Origin: Acanthosepion pharaonis
Lineage: Eukaryota > Mollusca > Cephalopoda > Sepiida > Sepiidae
DNA length: 64,000 bases
NCBI GenBank assembly: GCA_903632075.3
Contig: CAHIKZ030001819.1
Location: 1-64,000, forward strand
Direction of reading: 5' to 3'
Shown: positions 10,989-22,229 of the stretch, in pieces
Layout of the letters: every line of letters starts with the position of its first letter
How positions within the stretch are numbered: the first letter of the stretch is position 1
Program-made: the position numbers and the translations under genes
The notes under the pieces: model-generated
The model's database searches: none
Seen by the model: the letters and a program-made list of their open reading frames with translations, nothing else
Told to the model about the DNA's origin: nothing

Positions 10989-12300
10989 TATATATATTAT
11001 ATAATCTTAAATGGTTTTTTATGGTTCAATTCTTTTCCCAACTTTTAATAATTTTTTATATGTTATATTTTTTATTTATCTTGAAAATAATATATTTAAT
11101 AACTTTCTCTTTCTTCCTCCATCTTATAAATGGTGTTTTTTTTTAAGATATGTCGATTTTTATCCTTAATATTATTGGGTTAAATATAATTATCAGGCGT
11201 TATTTAGTATTTATTTATTTGTTAATAAAAAATTGCTGTTTTATTTATTTTTTAATAAAAATATGATTTTATTTTCAGATTAAAAATTTACGTGTCGATA
11301 ATCAAACTTTGAATAAATTTAAAATGTTATTGTTGAATTGTTATGTTTCTTTTTTCATAATAAATATTGTTTAAAAACGCCTGATAGTTATGCACCAACC
11401 CAATAATTAAGAATATAGATGAAATATATCAACTCCAAAAACAATTCCAAATAATTCTGCCTTTAAATTTACATACGAACTTAATAATAGTAATAAAATT
11501 TCTTTCCCAGATACATTGATAAACATAATAATAATAATAAATTATTTTTCATATAAAAAACCTTTTCAGCATAAATTCATGCTCTTTTAACTATAAGTGG
11601 GAATGTAATAAATTACTATAAAATATAAATTATAAAAAATAATAATTTCATCCATGAAAAAAAAGGAATACAGTGAACTAAAAAATATAACACAAAGTCT
11701 TATTAATAACTTCCCTAATTATATTGGTGATGAACAAATTAGATTTTCGATTAGAAATTTTAATATAAAACAAATAGAATATAATACTTCTTCAATTAAC
11801 CCTAAACATATTAATCTTTTATATATATAATCAAATACATTCTAATTATAAACAGGACGAAAATAAAAAAAAAAATACTAATATATTCAATTATAGATCC
11901 TATAAAAAAAAATATTTTTAATTATATACTATACTAAATTCAATATATCCAATTTAATCATTCGTAATTACCCCTACCCACCAACTTGCAGAAAACCAAT
12001 ATTATATATATAAATTTAAATGTATCTTGGGAGATTGTATCAGAAAAACATAATATATATGTTAGCCGTACCACGTCAAGGTTGTTTCGAAGGTTGAGTT
12101 TTCATTTGAATGATGCGTCTAACATCTCTCAACTTTTACAACAGCATGCCTGTCCACATTCGCAATTTAAGAAAATTGTTGCTGAAAATACATCAATACA
12201 TTTTCATGAAAATAATAAACATAAACTAGAAATTCTTAAAGCTATCTATAATAAAAAATTGAAACCAAACTTTAATAAAAATTAATTATGAATACTACAC
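10725..12300 (+). pseudogene. Penelope-like element 2: RT, linker and GIY-YIG relic
   Basis: Three collinear PLE parts are visible. An RT palm block at about 10733-10880 reads SFDVGNLFTNVPVRETIDII. A (TA)n-rich gap (10917-10995) interrupts the RT. At about 11410-11600 comes NIDEIYQLQKQF and FKFTYELNNSNKISF, followed by NFPNYIGDEQIRF near 11710. The frame at 11986-12285 holds the GIY-YIG endonuclease remnant: NIYVSRTTSRLFRRLSFHL, the QLLQQHACPHSQF block and NKHKLEILKAIYNKK. GIY-YIG domains nick DNA to prime retrotransposition in this family. Stops, frameshifts and loss of palm motif C make it inactive. Confidence 0.8.
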
Positions 12301-12700
12301 AAATGTTTTAAAACGTTTACAGTAGATAGTTTAAAATATCTAGGTTATAACTAATAGTTTTAAAGAGAATTTTTATTTGTTTAAATATTTAGATATTTTA
12401 ATTTTTTAAATTACACTCCTTTGAAACACATATATGTGTCTACATAATAAAATTTAAAAAATTATACAGTACATAACTTTATTCAAATTTTTTCATTCCA
12501 GGTAAACATTTAATTTTCAGATGAACAACAATTTTGTCTTGACAAAAAATGATGAACACAACAATTTTTGTCTTAGAAAACACAAGACTTTGATGATGAC
12601 ATTGTGCTAATGTCGAAAAGTACTCGGAATAAAATAAATATGCATCAACATGGTAATTTTCTTTCTTCCTTTAATAAGGATACTAAGAAGTTTATCCGTA
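12301..12700 (+). mobile_element. PLE-2 3' UTR
   Basis: Follows the GIY-YIG frame. Its hairpin-GAAA segment (12587-12632) lies in the same relative place as in PLE-1 and PLE-3, about 300 bp after the frame. Confidence 0.55.
12587..12632 (+). ncRNA. hammerhead-like hairpin of PLE-2
   Basis: TTGATGA (core C3 changed to T), one unpaired T, a perfect 5-bp stem II GACAT/ATGTC, then GAAA and AGTACTC, which could give a 2-bp stem III AG/CT. Stem I is not convincing. Hammerheads in PLEs are established knowledge; this copy is probably decayed. Confidence 0.4.
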
Positions 12701-12740
12701 ATTATAAATTCTGATGAAATTTTAAAAATAAATAGACAAA

Positions 12741-12768
12741 AACATGTCTAAATTATTTAATGAAATTT

Positions 12769-12809
<41 letters not shown>

Positions 12810-12834
12810 CATTTTTTAATTAGACATGTTTTAC

Positions 12835-12838
<4 letters not shown>
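12741..12838. repeat. palindrome with (TA)n at its apex
   Basis: AACATGTCTAAATTATTTAA with GAAATTT (12744-12769) is the inverted copy of AAATTTC with ATTAGACATGTTTTA (12806-12833). The intervening (TA)n is self-complementary, so the whole stretch can fold. Another (TA)n follows at 12839-12888. Confidence 0.75.
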
Positions 12839-12889
<51 letters not shown>

Positions 12890-12892
12890 AAC

Positions 12893-13221
12893 TCAATTTT
12901 CAGGAGGTCAGTTGAACAACTATTTTGGTTTCAACCTTAAGTTATCCTCAAGGCGATTTTATCAAATGAACGCTTAATTTTTATTTTTATTTTTTTAAAT
13001 AAAATATAGAAGAAGAAGAAGAAGAAGAAGAAGAAGAAGAAGAAGAAGAAGAAAATTTTTATAATGATATTGTAGATGCCTCAGTGTGTTAATTGATTGG
13101 GAGGTTAATTGAAATATACATTTTTTATACTTTTTTTTTTATCCGGCCTCATATGTGCTTAAGAGGAATTTTCTAATATGTAAGCAATGTTCGGACTTCT
13201 GATTTAACTCCCCCAATGATA

Positions 13222-13264
<43 letters not shown>

Positions 13265-13560
13265 AATATTCTTCTTCTTATTATTATTATTACTATTATT
13301 ATTATTATTGCCCCTTTCTATTACAACCAACGTCGTGCGTTTGTTTATTTATGTTTGAAAATAATAATATAGCGTTCATTAGTTTTGTTTCTTTTTTTTT
13401 TCCAATAAAGCGTTAAGATGTCATTTGATAAAAATCGCCTGAGGATACAGTAGTGTTGAAACGAAGATAACGAATTCAACTGACCTTCTGATTTTTAAAG
13501 TTAAAATCGCTACATGTTATTTTTTTTTTTTTTTTTCACGTATTTGAGCACTTTTTAATA
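12893..13560. mobile_element. repeat family D, inverted-repeat copy around microsatellites
   Basis: A minus-oriented arm (12893-12990) and a plus-oriented arm (13385-13560) of the same repeat face each other. Both include CAGGAGGTCAGTT or its complement, a GGTTGAAACC-type core and CGATTTTTATCAAATG. Between them lie (GAA)n at 13010-13052 and (TTA)n at 13221-13310. The right arm continues to GAGCACTTTTTAATAC and a TA array. It is a non-autonomous foldback of unknown superfamily. Confidence 0.6.
13431..13477 (+). ncRNA. hammerhead-like element in family D (right arm)
   Basis: Stem I AAAATCGC pairs with CGAATT with one mismatch. The core CTGAGGA (13439-13445) and GAAA are present. Stem III ACG/GAT is damaged relative to the 59.1 and 61.7 kb copies. 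Stem I carries an A-T pair where the 61.7 kb copy has a G-U pair, so pairing is kept. Confidence 0.4.
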
Positions 13561-13604
13561 CTACTTTTTTCCTCGTCTGATTCCATTCTGACCATTAACC
13601 TTTT

Positions 13605-13606
<2 letters not shown>

Positions 13607-13652
<46 letters not shown>

Positions 13653-13821
13653 GGGGAAAGATATATACATAGCATGACAATGTTAAAAAAAAAATAAATG
13701 ACAATATTCTTATTTTTTCATATAACTGCAGGAAATGTATTTGTATATAACTGTATGAAATACAAACACAGACACACACACATATTTATCTATCTATCTA
13801 TCTCTCTCTCTCTCTCTTCTC

Positions 13822-13907
<86 letters not shown>
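13607..13907. repeat. (TA)n, (TATC)n, (TC)n, (TA)n arrays
   Basis: TA arrays at 13607-13651 and 13825-13907, with TATC/TC repeats at 13785-13817. Confidence 0.95.
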
Positions 13908-13909
<2 letters not shown>

Positions 13910-13910
<1 letters not shown>

Positions 13911-14574
13911 ATTAGCTCTTTTTAAAATAAATCTGTTTGCTCATATATTCCGCCACTTGTTGGATCAAGAACTTATCAGTCGTCTCTCTAGTGCAATCAG
14001 TTCTCAAATTTTTTCCTTCAAAGACATTGCATTTTGGTGGTGTGGTTTAATGCCTTTCCCAGGGGAGGGGGGTATTTTCAAGCAAACTTAAGTAGACTTC
14101 GAACTCGTTTCGCCTCTTCCTTTTATCGTATCGATAACCATTGCGCTACATAGGAACATATATTGTGCATCTTAAAATATCTTCCTGGGTATGTATGCCG
14201 ACAAGTTTATATATCTTCCTCAACTGAGAGCCAAGCCTTCATGTCTGTAATGTTTGATTAAGCTGAGTCTCCTCGTCTCCATATTGTTCAACAAGAAAAG
14301 TGTCCGTAAAGTCAAATGTTATCTATTTATAGAGAAACGACGGTCACTGTCCTTTCATCCGTGAAGCCGAGTGGACATTGGAGAGAAAATAAGACAGATT
14401 ACAATTCTGGACTTAGTAAAAGTAAGGCATTCATGTACATAAATAAGTGATGCTTGCTTATATTACAATTTTATGCAAGTAGTAGCCGACTTAAGACGAG
14501 CTTCTTATCTGTATCGTATATTGTTTTAGTGGGATGTAGTTATTTAACATTGGTGGCTTAAAAATCGTTTTTTC
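13910..14574. other. unassigned sequence
   Basis: Less AT-rich than its surroundings, but no coding motif or repeat family is recognised. Confidence 0.4.
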
Positions 14575-14800
14575 TTTGAGGTTAGGAAATAATAATAATA
14601 ATAATAATGAAATCGAAATCTCAAAAATGTGGCAAGTGAGGACATCAGTAATTCCAATTGTAGTTGGAGTCCTCGGATTGATTGGAAAAGAGCCCGATAG
14701 ACTCATTGAAGGGATTCCTGGTAGCCCATGCCTTAAAGAAATACAAGAAATTTTACTCACAAGTTCAGTTCACACATTACGAAGAGCTTTATCTATAAAA
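14575..14800 (+). pseudogene. LINE C-terminal fragment
   Basis: After an (AAT)n run, the frame at 14576-14860 reads EISKMWQVRTSVIPIVVGVL, KEPDRLIEGIPGSP and EIQEILLTSSVHTLRRALSI. This block (MW..., VIPIVVGALG, EIQKI, HILRRALS) is the C-terminal tail found in R2/CR1-like non-LTR retrotransposon polyproteins. No RT or endonuclease remains. The 3' UTR continues to the (AAT)n array at 14950-14987. Confidence 0.6.
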
Positions 14801-14948
14801 ATATGTCTGATCTTAGGAATTTTTTTTGTTTTGTTTTGTTTTTGTTTTTTACAAAAATGATCAGTGGAAAATGTCGTGAAGCCGTTTCTGACCTTAGGTC
14901 TCTGGTTGGGAACCGGAAGGAAATGTGTATACAAAGGAAATCAAAAGA

Positions 14949-14989
<41 letters not shown>

Positions 14990-15039
14990 TGTCACAAATG
15001 ATAATGAAGCGCCAATTTTTGTGCATAAGACGCATTTGC

Positions 15040-15705
15040 ACGGAAAGATTATTGGAAGCATACGAATAATTTCATTTAGTATTATGTTAAGCGTGCCTAT
15101 CAAGAGTCTTGACTGAAACAAATTGCCAATGAAATAGCTAAAAATGAAGATTACTATAATTTTACCCCCGATCAAAACACCGAAAAACACAATTAAAATT
15201 CTGATCGAATCCCATTAGCCATCAGTTAGCACCGAAAGTTTGCTACCATTTCAAAAGTACTACACGACAGCTATGAACATATTTCGCCAAAATATCCCCG
15301 TTTTAAAGAAATTTTCTCAATAGGCCTATCGAGTTTTTCAAACGAAATAAAATCATCAGACACATTTTAAAGAATACAAGCGTTCGCACTCAAAACTCTA
15401 CTGCAGTTTCGGATCACAGTACCTCCTAAAACACTCATAGAAGGTGAAACCCTGTTCGTTGTGTAACATGAGTCAAGTCAATTCTATCACAAATGCAAAG
15501 AGAAACATCAGTATTTGTTCAGGAGGGTGGCAATTGTACTGATACCCCTTTAATATACACCGCCCAATGTACCAAACATGACTTGATTTATTTGGGTTGC
15601 ACAACAGAAAAAATTAAATAAAAATTTAATGGACATAGGTATGATGTCAGGCACAAAAATGTGGCATCAACGGAACTTGTAGAACATTTTTATTACAAAC
15701 TAGCA
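15040..15705 (+). pseudogene. second type of PLE, RT end and start of GIY-YIG
   Basis: Decayed frames give PRFKEIFSIGLSSFSNEIKS, then a GIY-YIG-like start IYTAQCTKHDLIYLGCTTEK with NGHRYDVRHKNVASTELVEHF. Several stops occur. The reading continues after 16413 as CNFDKHLKF and HEDSYVCKQLTSRPGGMNYD, so the domain is split by the repeat at 15706-16412. Confidence 0.6.
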
Positions 15706-16085
15706 GTAGAGCCCGGCGTTGCCCGGGGATGTAACAGTAAAAGATAGATCGACCATCATAAAGAATGAAAAATAAAATTGACAAAGATTATTGTTTAAGG
15801 TTGACGGACACGCATGTCTTAGTTTTTTTTTTTTTTTTTTTTTTTTTTACGGATTGGTCAAACCAAAACTCAAACAAAAACATTGTTTTCAATCGTTATG
15901 AGTCTACCGATTGAATAGAATTTTATTATAAGCAATTGTCTTGTAGATGGAATTATCAAAGCATTCTGAATGTAAAATAAAGAAAAAAGTGTGCAAGACA
16001 ATAAGAAACACTACCTTCCAAAAAAAAGTGAAGTTTTGTTGAAATTGGTTGAAAAATGTAGGAAATCCGATCCCATCTATAAACG

Positions 16086-16122
<37 letters not shown>

Positions 16123-16342
16123 CCTGGGTTTTATGATAAGTATAACTCGATATGAGTTGTCCCCCTTTCATTCTGGCGTGTGATGCCTCTTAATCGTATT
16201 TTCAAATTGATTTTGTGCAAAAACAATTGTGTTTTTCCTATTTTTGGCGCTGTCAGAACCACTGCAAGGTAATTTTACATAGTCCTGTGAAGTTTTGTTG
16301 AAATCGGTTAAAAATGTAGGAAATCAATCCAATATATAAAAT

Positions 16343-16386
<44 letters not shown>

Positions 16387-16412
16387 GCACAATCTGCGTT
16401 TTATAATAAGTA
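15706..16412 (+). mobile_element. repeat family H inserted in the PLE, two tandem tails
   Basis: Begins ACTAGCAGTAGAGCCCGGCG and has two similar tail units: GAAGTTTTGTTGAAATTGG, AAATGTAGGAAAT, a (CA)n array (16087-16122 and 16345-16391) and TTTTATAATAAGTA. The start resembles a widely dispersed invertebrate repeat. Its exact class (RTE 3' end or other) is unresolved. Confidence 0.6.
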
Positions 16413-16900
16413 AGATGACTGTAATTTCGACAAACATCTTAAGTTTAAATTCTAAAAAATATCCAAAATCCCCCACCGTTGCCACCATTAAAACGCATGA
16501 GGATAGTTACGTATGCAAACAACTAACTTCCCGTCCCGGTGGAATGAACTATGACATGAGGTTTCCATTGGATTTATACTAAACTTTTTGATTGATTCCT
16601 TTTAGTAACTCATCATCAATCATAAAATTTCAAGATGACCATGTTCCCCATCATGTTACTTACGTTTCAGTTGCATTCCATTCACGCTGATTGCGTTTCA
16701 TTCACTTTGTCGCGTTGATTACCATTACAACGGTTTTTCTCAAGGCAAGCGACATTTGCAAAAAGACTTGCATTTTTTATACTTGTATGTAATCTTTTAA
16801 CATAACTTGAAGCAGACAATATACTGTCGAAATGTTAAACCTTGTCAAATAATGTATCTTTTTTTCTTTTCTTTTTCTTAAATCACACGTTCTTCTCTAA
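16413..16900 (+). pseudogene. end of second-type PLE GIY-YIG domain plus 3' sequence
   Basis: HEDSYVCKQLTSRPGGMNYD at about 16496-16555 matches the expected C-terminal end of a GIY-YIG domain. It is followed by non-coding sequence that may be the PLE 3' UTR. Confidence 0.5.
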
Positions 16901-18845
16901 GTGTTATACCAAGTAGCAGCTGAAGTCATTTGTCGTTGGTGCACTCGGGGCTCTTATCTAGGCAGGACGCCTTGAGGAATTTTGACATCACTGAGCGTGC
17001 GCAGGTGACATAACTGTTTGGAACAGCTCATGGGCCGAAGAAAAATATAACATTTAAATGTATAATAAAATAATAATAATAATAATAATAATAATATATG
17101 ACATTTAAACAGAAAAAAAAACGATACCCAAGGTTTAATATGAATTTAAAAAATGTAAAAGTATTTATCGGAGTTTTTATTTTAGTTTTAATTTCAAGCT
17201 AATAGAGTAAATTTTATATTTCTAATAAGCAAAATACTTTGTTGTATTTCAAAAATTAACTTAAAACTAATTAAAATTGTCTGGAAGTAGATTTTTTTGT
17301 TAAAATAGCTGATTATTCGTCTTTCATCGCAATGTAATTCTCTTTATAAAAAACAATCTTCCAAAAATTAAATATACTTTTCGGAAATTTTATCTGAGGA
17401 ATATTATCTGATTTAAAGTGTAAATAATCTGATTTGCAACAAATATTTAGTGTAATTTTAAAATATCGTAGAAATGCATTTTTAACCCAACAGTAGCTGC
17501 TTTGGTGTGTTGACAGCCAAATGACATGTCTGATGTTGTTCTACGGTGATTTTATCTGTAAAACATAATTTAAGAAAATGACGTGAGCACCTTTTTTATA
17601 TAATCTTAAGTACTCAACATTCTTAGGAAAATATCCTACGAAATCTAACGTTTTATTGAATTTTAGAAATGTTGACATTTAATTTACTATAGACATCACT
17701 CTTATTTTCTGATGTCCCCCGTACTTACAAAAGTCGGCACGTTTATACACTAATAAAAAAAAAATCAAAATTATTTTTTAAATATTAGTGTTTGATGAAT
17801 TGCATTAAGCTTTTCCAAATATGATTCGTAACTACAGTTTTCCCTTAATAATAATATCATCTAAAAGGCTGAAATTAATACAGAAGTTTAACAGATTTAA
17901 AACTTAATAAATCTTTCTAATTAAAATTTTTAAAAATGAAAACTATTCTTGTAAAAATTAATTATTCATTACATTTTATTTTTCTTAAGACACTAGTGTC
18001 TTTAATATGTCTTGTTTCTAAAAGCAATTAAAAGCTTTTTTAATTAAATAATGTCAGAGTTTTATTGCATTTTTATTTTACAATACAGAGCAGATTTTCA
18101 GTAAATGGTATTTCTGTTTGACAAAAACAAATTGAAGATTTATATTCTCCAAGGTGTACTGCTTTTAAATAATATAATAATGAAGAGGGTAGAATTTTAA
18201 TTTCTCGAAATTTCATTAAATTATGTAAGCGTGGGTAACAGATGTAAAAAAATAATTTGACCAATATTTTCTAAAAAAAAAAACAATTTAAAAAATAATT
18301 TCATTCATTTTTGAATATGTCCTGAAAATGTAATTAAAATCCGACAATAATTTGATTTTTGCAAAAATTTCCAAACAACGTGTTATTAATGCCAAAAGAA
18401 GACGTAAAATCCTACACTAATCTTTGGCCTAAGAAAAGATTTTTACCCAAAATTTCGAACGTGCTAGAAAGGATTAAAAAAATGCAATAAAATAATCTAA
18501 AAATAATTCTTTTTTTCCTTTTTATAATAACATAAACATGTTTTTATTAAGTTTGGGGCTCTTTTTTCATCATGGTATGCTTTATTTTAGCAAATTTTGG
18601 GTGGTACCTTCAATTAAATCTATAATAATAATAATAATAGTAATAATAATAATAATAGTTCTTATAATTGGTGACCTTAAATCTGTATATGTTTTGTCTT
18701 TGAACAATTAAGACGTGATGCAGGAAATACCCTGTTCAGTAAACGAGATTTGCATGTCAGTTGTCTTACCTTAACCAGTTGTATATGCCTGCTAGAAACT
18801 GACCCACTGTTCATGAGCGGAAGTTGTTACGGGGCATCATAACCG
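16901..18845. other. unassigned AT-rich sequence
   Basis: (AAT)n-type arrays at 17070-17097 and 18621-18658. No coding motif or family is recognised over nearly 2 kb. Confidence 0.4.
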
Positions 18846-18849
18846 GTGA

Positions 18850-19400
18850 TTGCTTGTTTTGTTTCTTTAACAGCATATCAACACCTTATGTGTCAATGCC
18901 GAAATTTAATTTTCTTTGGAGTTTTGAAGAAAAATATGATACGCCAATTGAATACACGGTAGATGACTCAGCTTTTGCGCCTGTACATGTTTGTGCGGAC
19001 ATAATATCTAGAGGCAGTGATATGTGTGTTTCATGTTGTAGTTTTGTTAAAGATATATTTGGAATACAGGTTGATTTCTTTAAAAAAAATTGTAGGATAT
19101 TAAATGGATTAATGTCATGAAGAGTTCTTTCATGTTGGTTGTTTGGTTGATTTTGTTTAGCTGCATATGAACACCTCTATGGGTTATTTAATGCCGATAA
19201 TCTAAAGATTTTGAACACAATTTTATGGCTCCAACTAAAGTTCCCTGTTATTTTGAACGCAATTGTTTGTCATCAACTACAGGTAAAATGTATTTTTGAT
19301 CATTTTACTTTAAAAATGTATTGTAGGTACATTATTTACATTATTCGGACTATTCTCGAACTGAACCCTTTATTTCGCTCACTGGGGGACACATAAACAG
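18850..19400 (+). repeat. repeat family K, interrupted pieces
   Basis: CATATCAACACC near 18873 and CATATGAACACCTCTATGGG with TTATTTAATGCCGAT near 19163-19200 match family K. The intervening sequence (about 18910-19130) is not K. The 98-codon frame over it is not supported as a gene. Confidence 0.5.
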
Positions 19401-19409
19401 TGGATAAAT

Positions 19410-19700
19410 TTTGGTTAGATTATATGACAGGACCTAAAGAGTGTGAGTTCAATACCCGGTTAAGGCAGTGGAGAACTTTCAGAGGAAATTAGCAGGAGAT
19501 AAATGATAATTTGACATCCATCAAACATGGCACGTGGAACTAGAACAGTCTACCCCAGTGAGTGAAAAAAAGGCTTCAGTTCGAAATTCTAACCACCTGA
19601 AGAAGGCCGGAGTGTACAACGGTCGAAACGTTGGGATAAATATGGTGACAAAGATGAGGAGAATAGAACGAATAATGTAAATAATGTACATAATACCTCA
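19410..19700 (+). mobile_element. SINE family B copy 1
   Basis: Pol III B-box-like GAGTTCAATACCCGG near 19445, then GCACGTGGAACTAGAACAG, CAGTTCGAAATTC, the hammerhead-like block and AAAGATGAGGAGAA. Related copies lie at 19.96-20.1, 30.08-30.6 and 54.7-55.0 kb. The 5' head is incomplete. Confidence 0.65.
19590..19640 (+). ncRNA. hammerhead-like element in SINE B1
   Basis: CTGAAGA core at 19597-19603, one unpaired A, stem II GGCCG/CGGTC around a 10-nt loop, then GAAA, a minimal palindromic stem III (ACGT) and T at the cleavage position. Stem I is short. Confidence 0.4.
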
Positions 19701-19729
19701 TCTCAGAAATATAGACAGACTCCGTATTG

Positions 19730-19960
19730 TAGGTATTTTTACTATAAAAATGTATTTTTAAACTTTCATAATGTTTTGTTTTTGTTTTGGGGTTCACTGT
19801 TTCTTTACAGATGGAAACCTAAAAGGTGCTACTAACCCGTATCAAGATTGTCTGGAAACAACAATTAAGAAGTGGTTCCATGCTCCTCAAAACCTCTAAT
19901 CTCCCGATTAGTCACCAGTCGTGGTTATGGCTAATAACCACGACTAGTGATGGTTGTTTT
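19730..19960. repeat. family K piece and 17-bp hairpin
   Basis: TTACTATAAAAATGTATTTT and AGAAGTGGTTCCATGCTCCT resemble the K arms at 45.2 kb. 19912-19928 and 19934-19950 form 17-bp inverted arms (CAGTCGTGGTTAT) around a 5-nt loop. Confidence 0.55.
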
Positions 19961-20160
19961 TATTTACATTATTTGCATTCAGACTGTTATCCTTATGCTT
20001 GTTGTTATTTTCACGTTTCTACCGTTGTTACATCCAGGCTTGTTCAGATGCTTGTCAACCGAGCCAACGTTCAAAGAATTACGAACTGAAGCATTTATTT
20101 CATCTACGAGTTGTCCGCTGTCCATCGCTAGTGTTATCTCGTCTTGTCCCTATTGATTAC
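19960..20160 (-). mobile_element. SINE family B copy 2, decayed
   Basis: On the minus strand CTGAACA, GGTAGAAACGTGA (20010-20049) keeps the family B 3' block with a G-to-C change at a core position. ATTTATTTCATCTACGAG matches the complement of GACGAAATAAAG. Confidence 0.5.
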
Positions 20161-20985
20161 TATTCAGTTATTGCCCGCCACGGATAAGTGTGCACCACCC
20201 GGCCCAGCAATTGAAACTATGTCGCCAAGTTCACAAACTACGGCTTTAATCAGCTTGTCCTGTAGGCCAATTCTGAGTCTATAACTGGGAACTTTAAACT
20301 TAAGCTGCCTGCTGAAAAAGTTGACATTCAGTCATGATTTGATACTTGGGATATCGTCTGAGCGCAGTGGGTTATCCGGCCTGGAAGGGGTTACCTGAAA
20401 ACTTTTGAGCGACTTTTATCAAAACCTATCGTCGCATCCCGCACATTTGGCTGTAATGTACGTGACGAGTATATGCTTTTCAAACTGGGTGTTATGATGC
20501 GTATATTAAGCTTCGTATATTTATAGCACAACTTTGAGTTATTACTCAATAATAATAATAATAATAATAATAAATATTATGAAAATAATACCGCCTGAGG
20601 AGAATGGAAAATTTACTCAGATGGATCCGATGACTTCTCTCTCTTTCTTTCACTCTCACTCTCTTTCCCTCTCCCTCTCTTTCTATCTTTCCCTTTCTAC
20701 ATCTCTCCCTCTCTTTCTCTCTCATTCCCTCTCTTTCTCTTTCTCCCTTCCTCTTTCTCTCTGTTTCTCCCTCTCTCTTTTTTTTTCTCTCTCTCTATGG
20801 TTCCATAAAAAAAAAAGAAAACATTCTTAAAATATAAAAGAATTTTCTGGCTTTAAATAACCAAAGTTGAAAACGAATTAATCAATCTATAGAATCATAT
20901 CTCTATTGCTTCTAGTCTCGCCTTCACCTTTGAGATTTTTCAATGTTCACTGTCATATTGGAGGACTGATATTACGTAACACTCT
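20161..20985. other. unassigned, with (AAT)n and CT-rich arrays
   Basis: (AAT)n at 20549-20575 and an imperfect (CT)n/CTTT tract at 20638-20800. No element is recognised at 20161-20540. A short family K-like piece lies near 20820-20880. Confidence 0.5.
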
Positions 20986-21425
20986 AGTACTCTTTTTTTT
21001 CGTTTTTCTGTTTCTTAATGCTTTGCTTGGCTTTTAGAAGGCATCTTTTGTCATCCCAATGCGCCTTCTGATTTCGATGTCACACTTTCCGCCCCCCTGT
21101 TAAAACACTTCCCAGTTTTGTACTTGTTTGATTTTAGTATCTCCAATTTGTACTTTGCATATTGGGCTCTTCCTTTTGCCAACAATTATGCATTCTGTCT
21201 TCACGTAGTCCTTTCTTCATGCTTTTCTTCACTACCTTCTGTAGGAGTCCTTGTAGTTTCCTTTCTGTGTCTTCTATCAGCACTGTCCAATCTGCATATC
21301 TTATGTTGTTAAGACTGTGGTCGCCAGTAATGTATCCCGGTAGGATATCTAACAGAGTATCGCCTAACTGTATTGGTTGAATAAGTCGATGAGAATATAC
21401 GTCCTTGTGTGGCACCATGCATCCA
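20985..21425 (-). pseudogene. RTE-like LINE, RT motif C to thumb
   Basis: The frame at 21134-21418 (minus) reads NNIRYADWTVLIEDTERKLQ, then VVKKSMKKGLREDRMHNC and PNMQSTNWRY, the YADD-to-thumb segment of an RTE-type reverse transcriptase. The second catalytic Asp of YADD is replaced by Trp (YADW). It is truncated at both ends and dead. Confidence 0.75.
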
Positions 21426-21459
21426 GGCGATTTGAAAGATATATTTATAGATATATGAT

Positions 21460-21680
21460 TTGCTTTTTTTACGGTTTATCAACCATTTGAGGATTATTTA
21501 AGGCCGAAAATATTTTAGGTTTTAAGAATAATCCTTTTCTTTTTTTTCTTTCTTTGCATTCAGACGATTTGGAAGAAAAAAAAAGAAAACGAAAAAGAAA
21601 GAAAAAAAAAAAAACACGAGACAAGGAGATAGGTCGAACACACACACACACACACACACACGGCTTAAGAGACGGAAAGG
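21460..21680. repeat. family K piece, A-rich tract and (CA)n
   Basis: TTTTTACGGTTTATCAACCA with GGATTATTTAAGGCCGAAAA resembles K. It is followed by a poly-purine tract and a (CA)n at 21640-21661. Confidence 0.5.
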
Positions 21681-22229
21681 GGATAGGTATCAAATGTCGA
21701 AAAAGGTCATTTCAATGACAATGGATTATCAGATGTCGAAAAATAGAAAGGTCACCTACAAACAAGCGTTGACCGATTTCCGATTGTCCGCGAAAAAATG
21801 GAATTTTGTTATCAAGAGATGTCACCAAAAGAAGAAATCCCTTTGGAACGTTGATTTTTGAATAATTGACGAAACACAGACAGTCTTCCCTGGGTATGGA
21901 AAAAAATCCCACACAAAAAGTTTTCACTGGCTAAATTTTTTTTTTTTTGACAGAATAAACTTTTGCCCTGCGATAATAAAATTTTGTTATCAAACACATG
22001 AACCGAAGGAAAATGAAATGTATTTTTTTATTTTCTGCTTTGGAAACGCCAAATTGGCTAGGAAAATTTCTTTGGAAAATCATTTCAGACCATGTTAGAT
22101 AATCGAAGCCACGTGTTAGTGCAAATTGTCCGATAAACCGCTCATGACAAAGGGCGATTTAATTGAACAGAGTTGTTAAGCAAGGTATTTCTTTGATAAC
22201 GGCAAAGAACGGGTTGATCAGAAAGAGAG
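21681..22229. other. unassigned, two similar TTTTGTTATCAA blocks
   Basis: ATGGAATTTTGTTATCAAGA near 21800 and AAAATTTTGTTATCAAACAC near 21980 suggest a diverged direct repeat of about 180 bp. No other signal. Confidence 0.35.
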
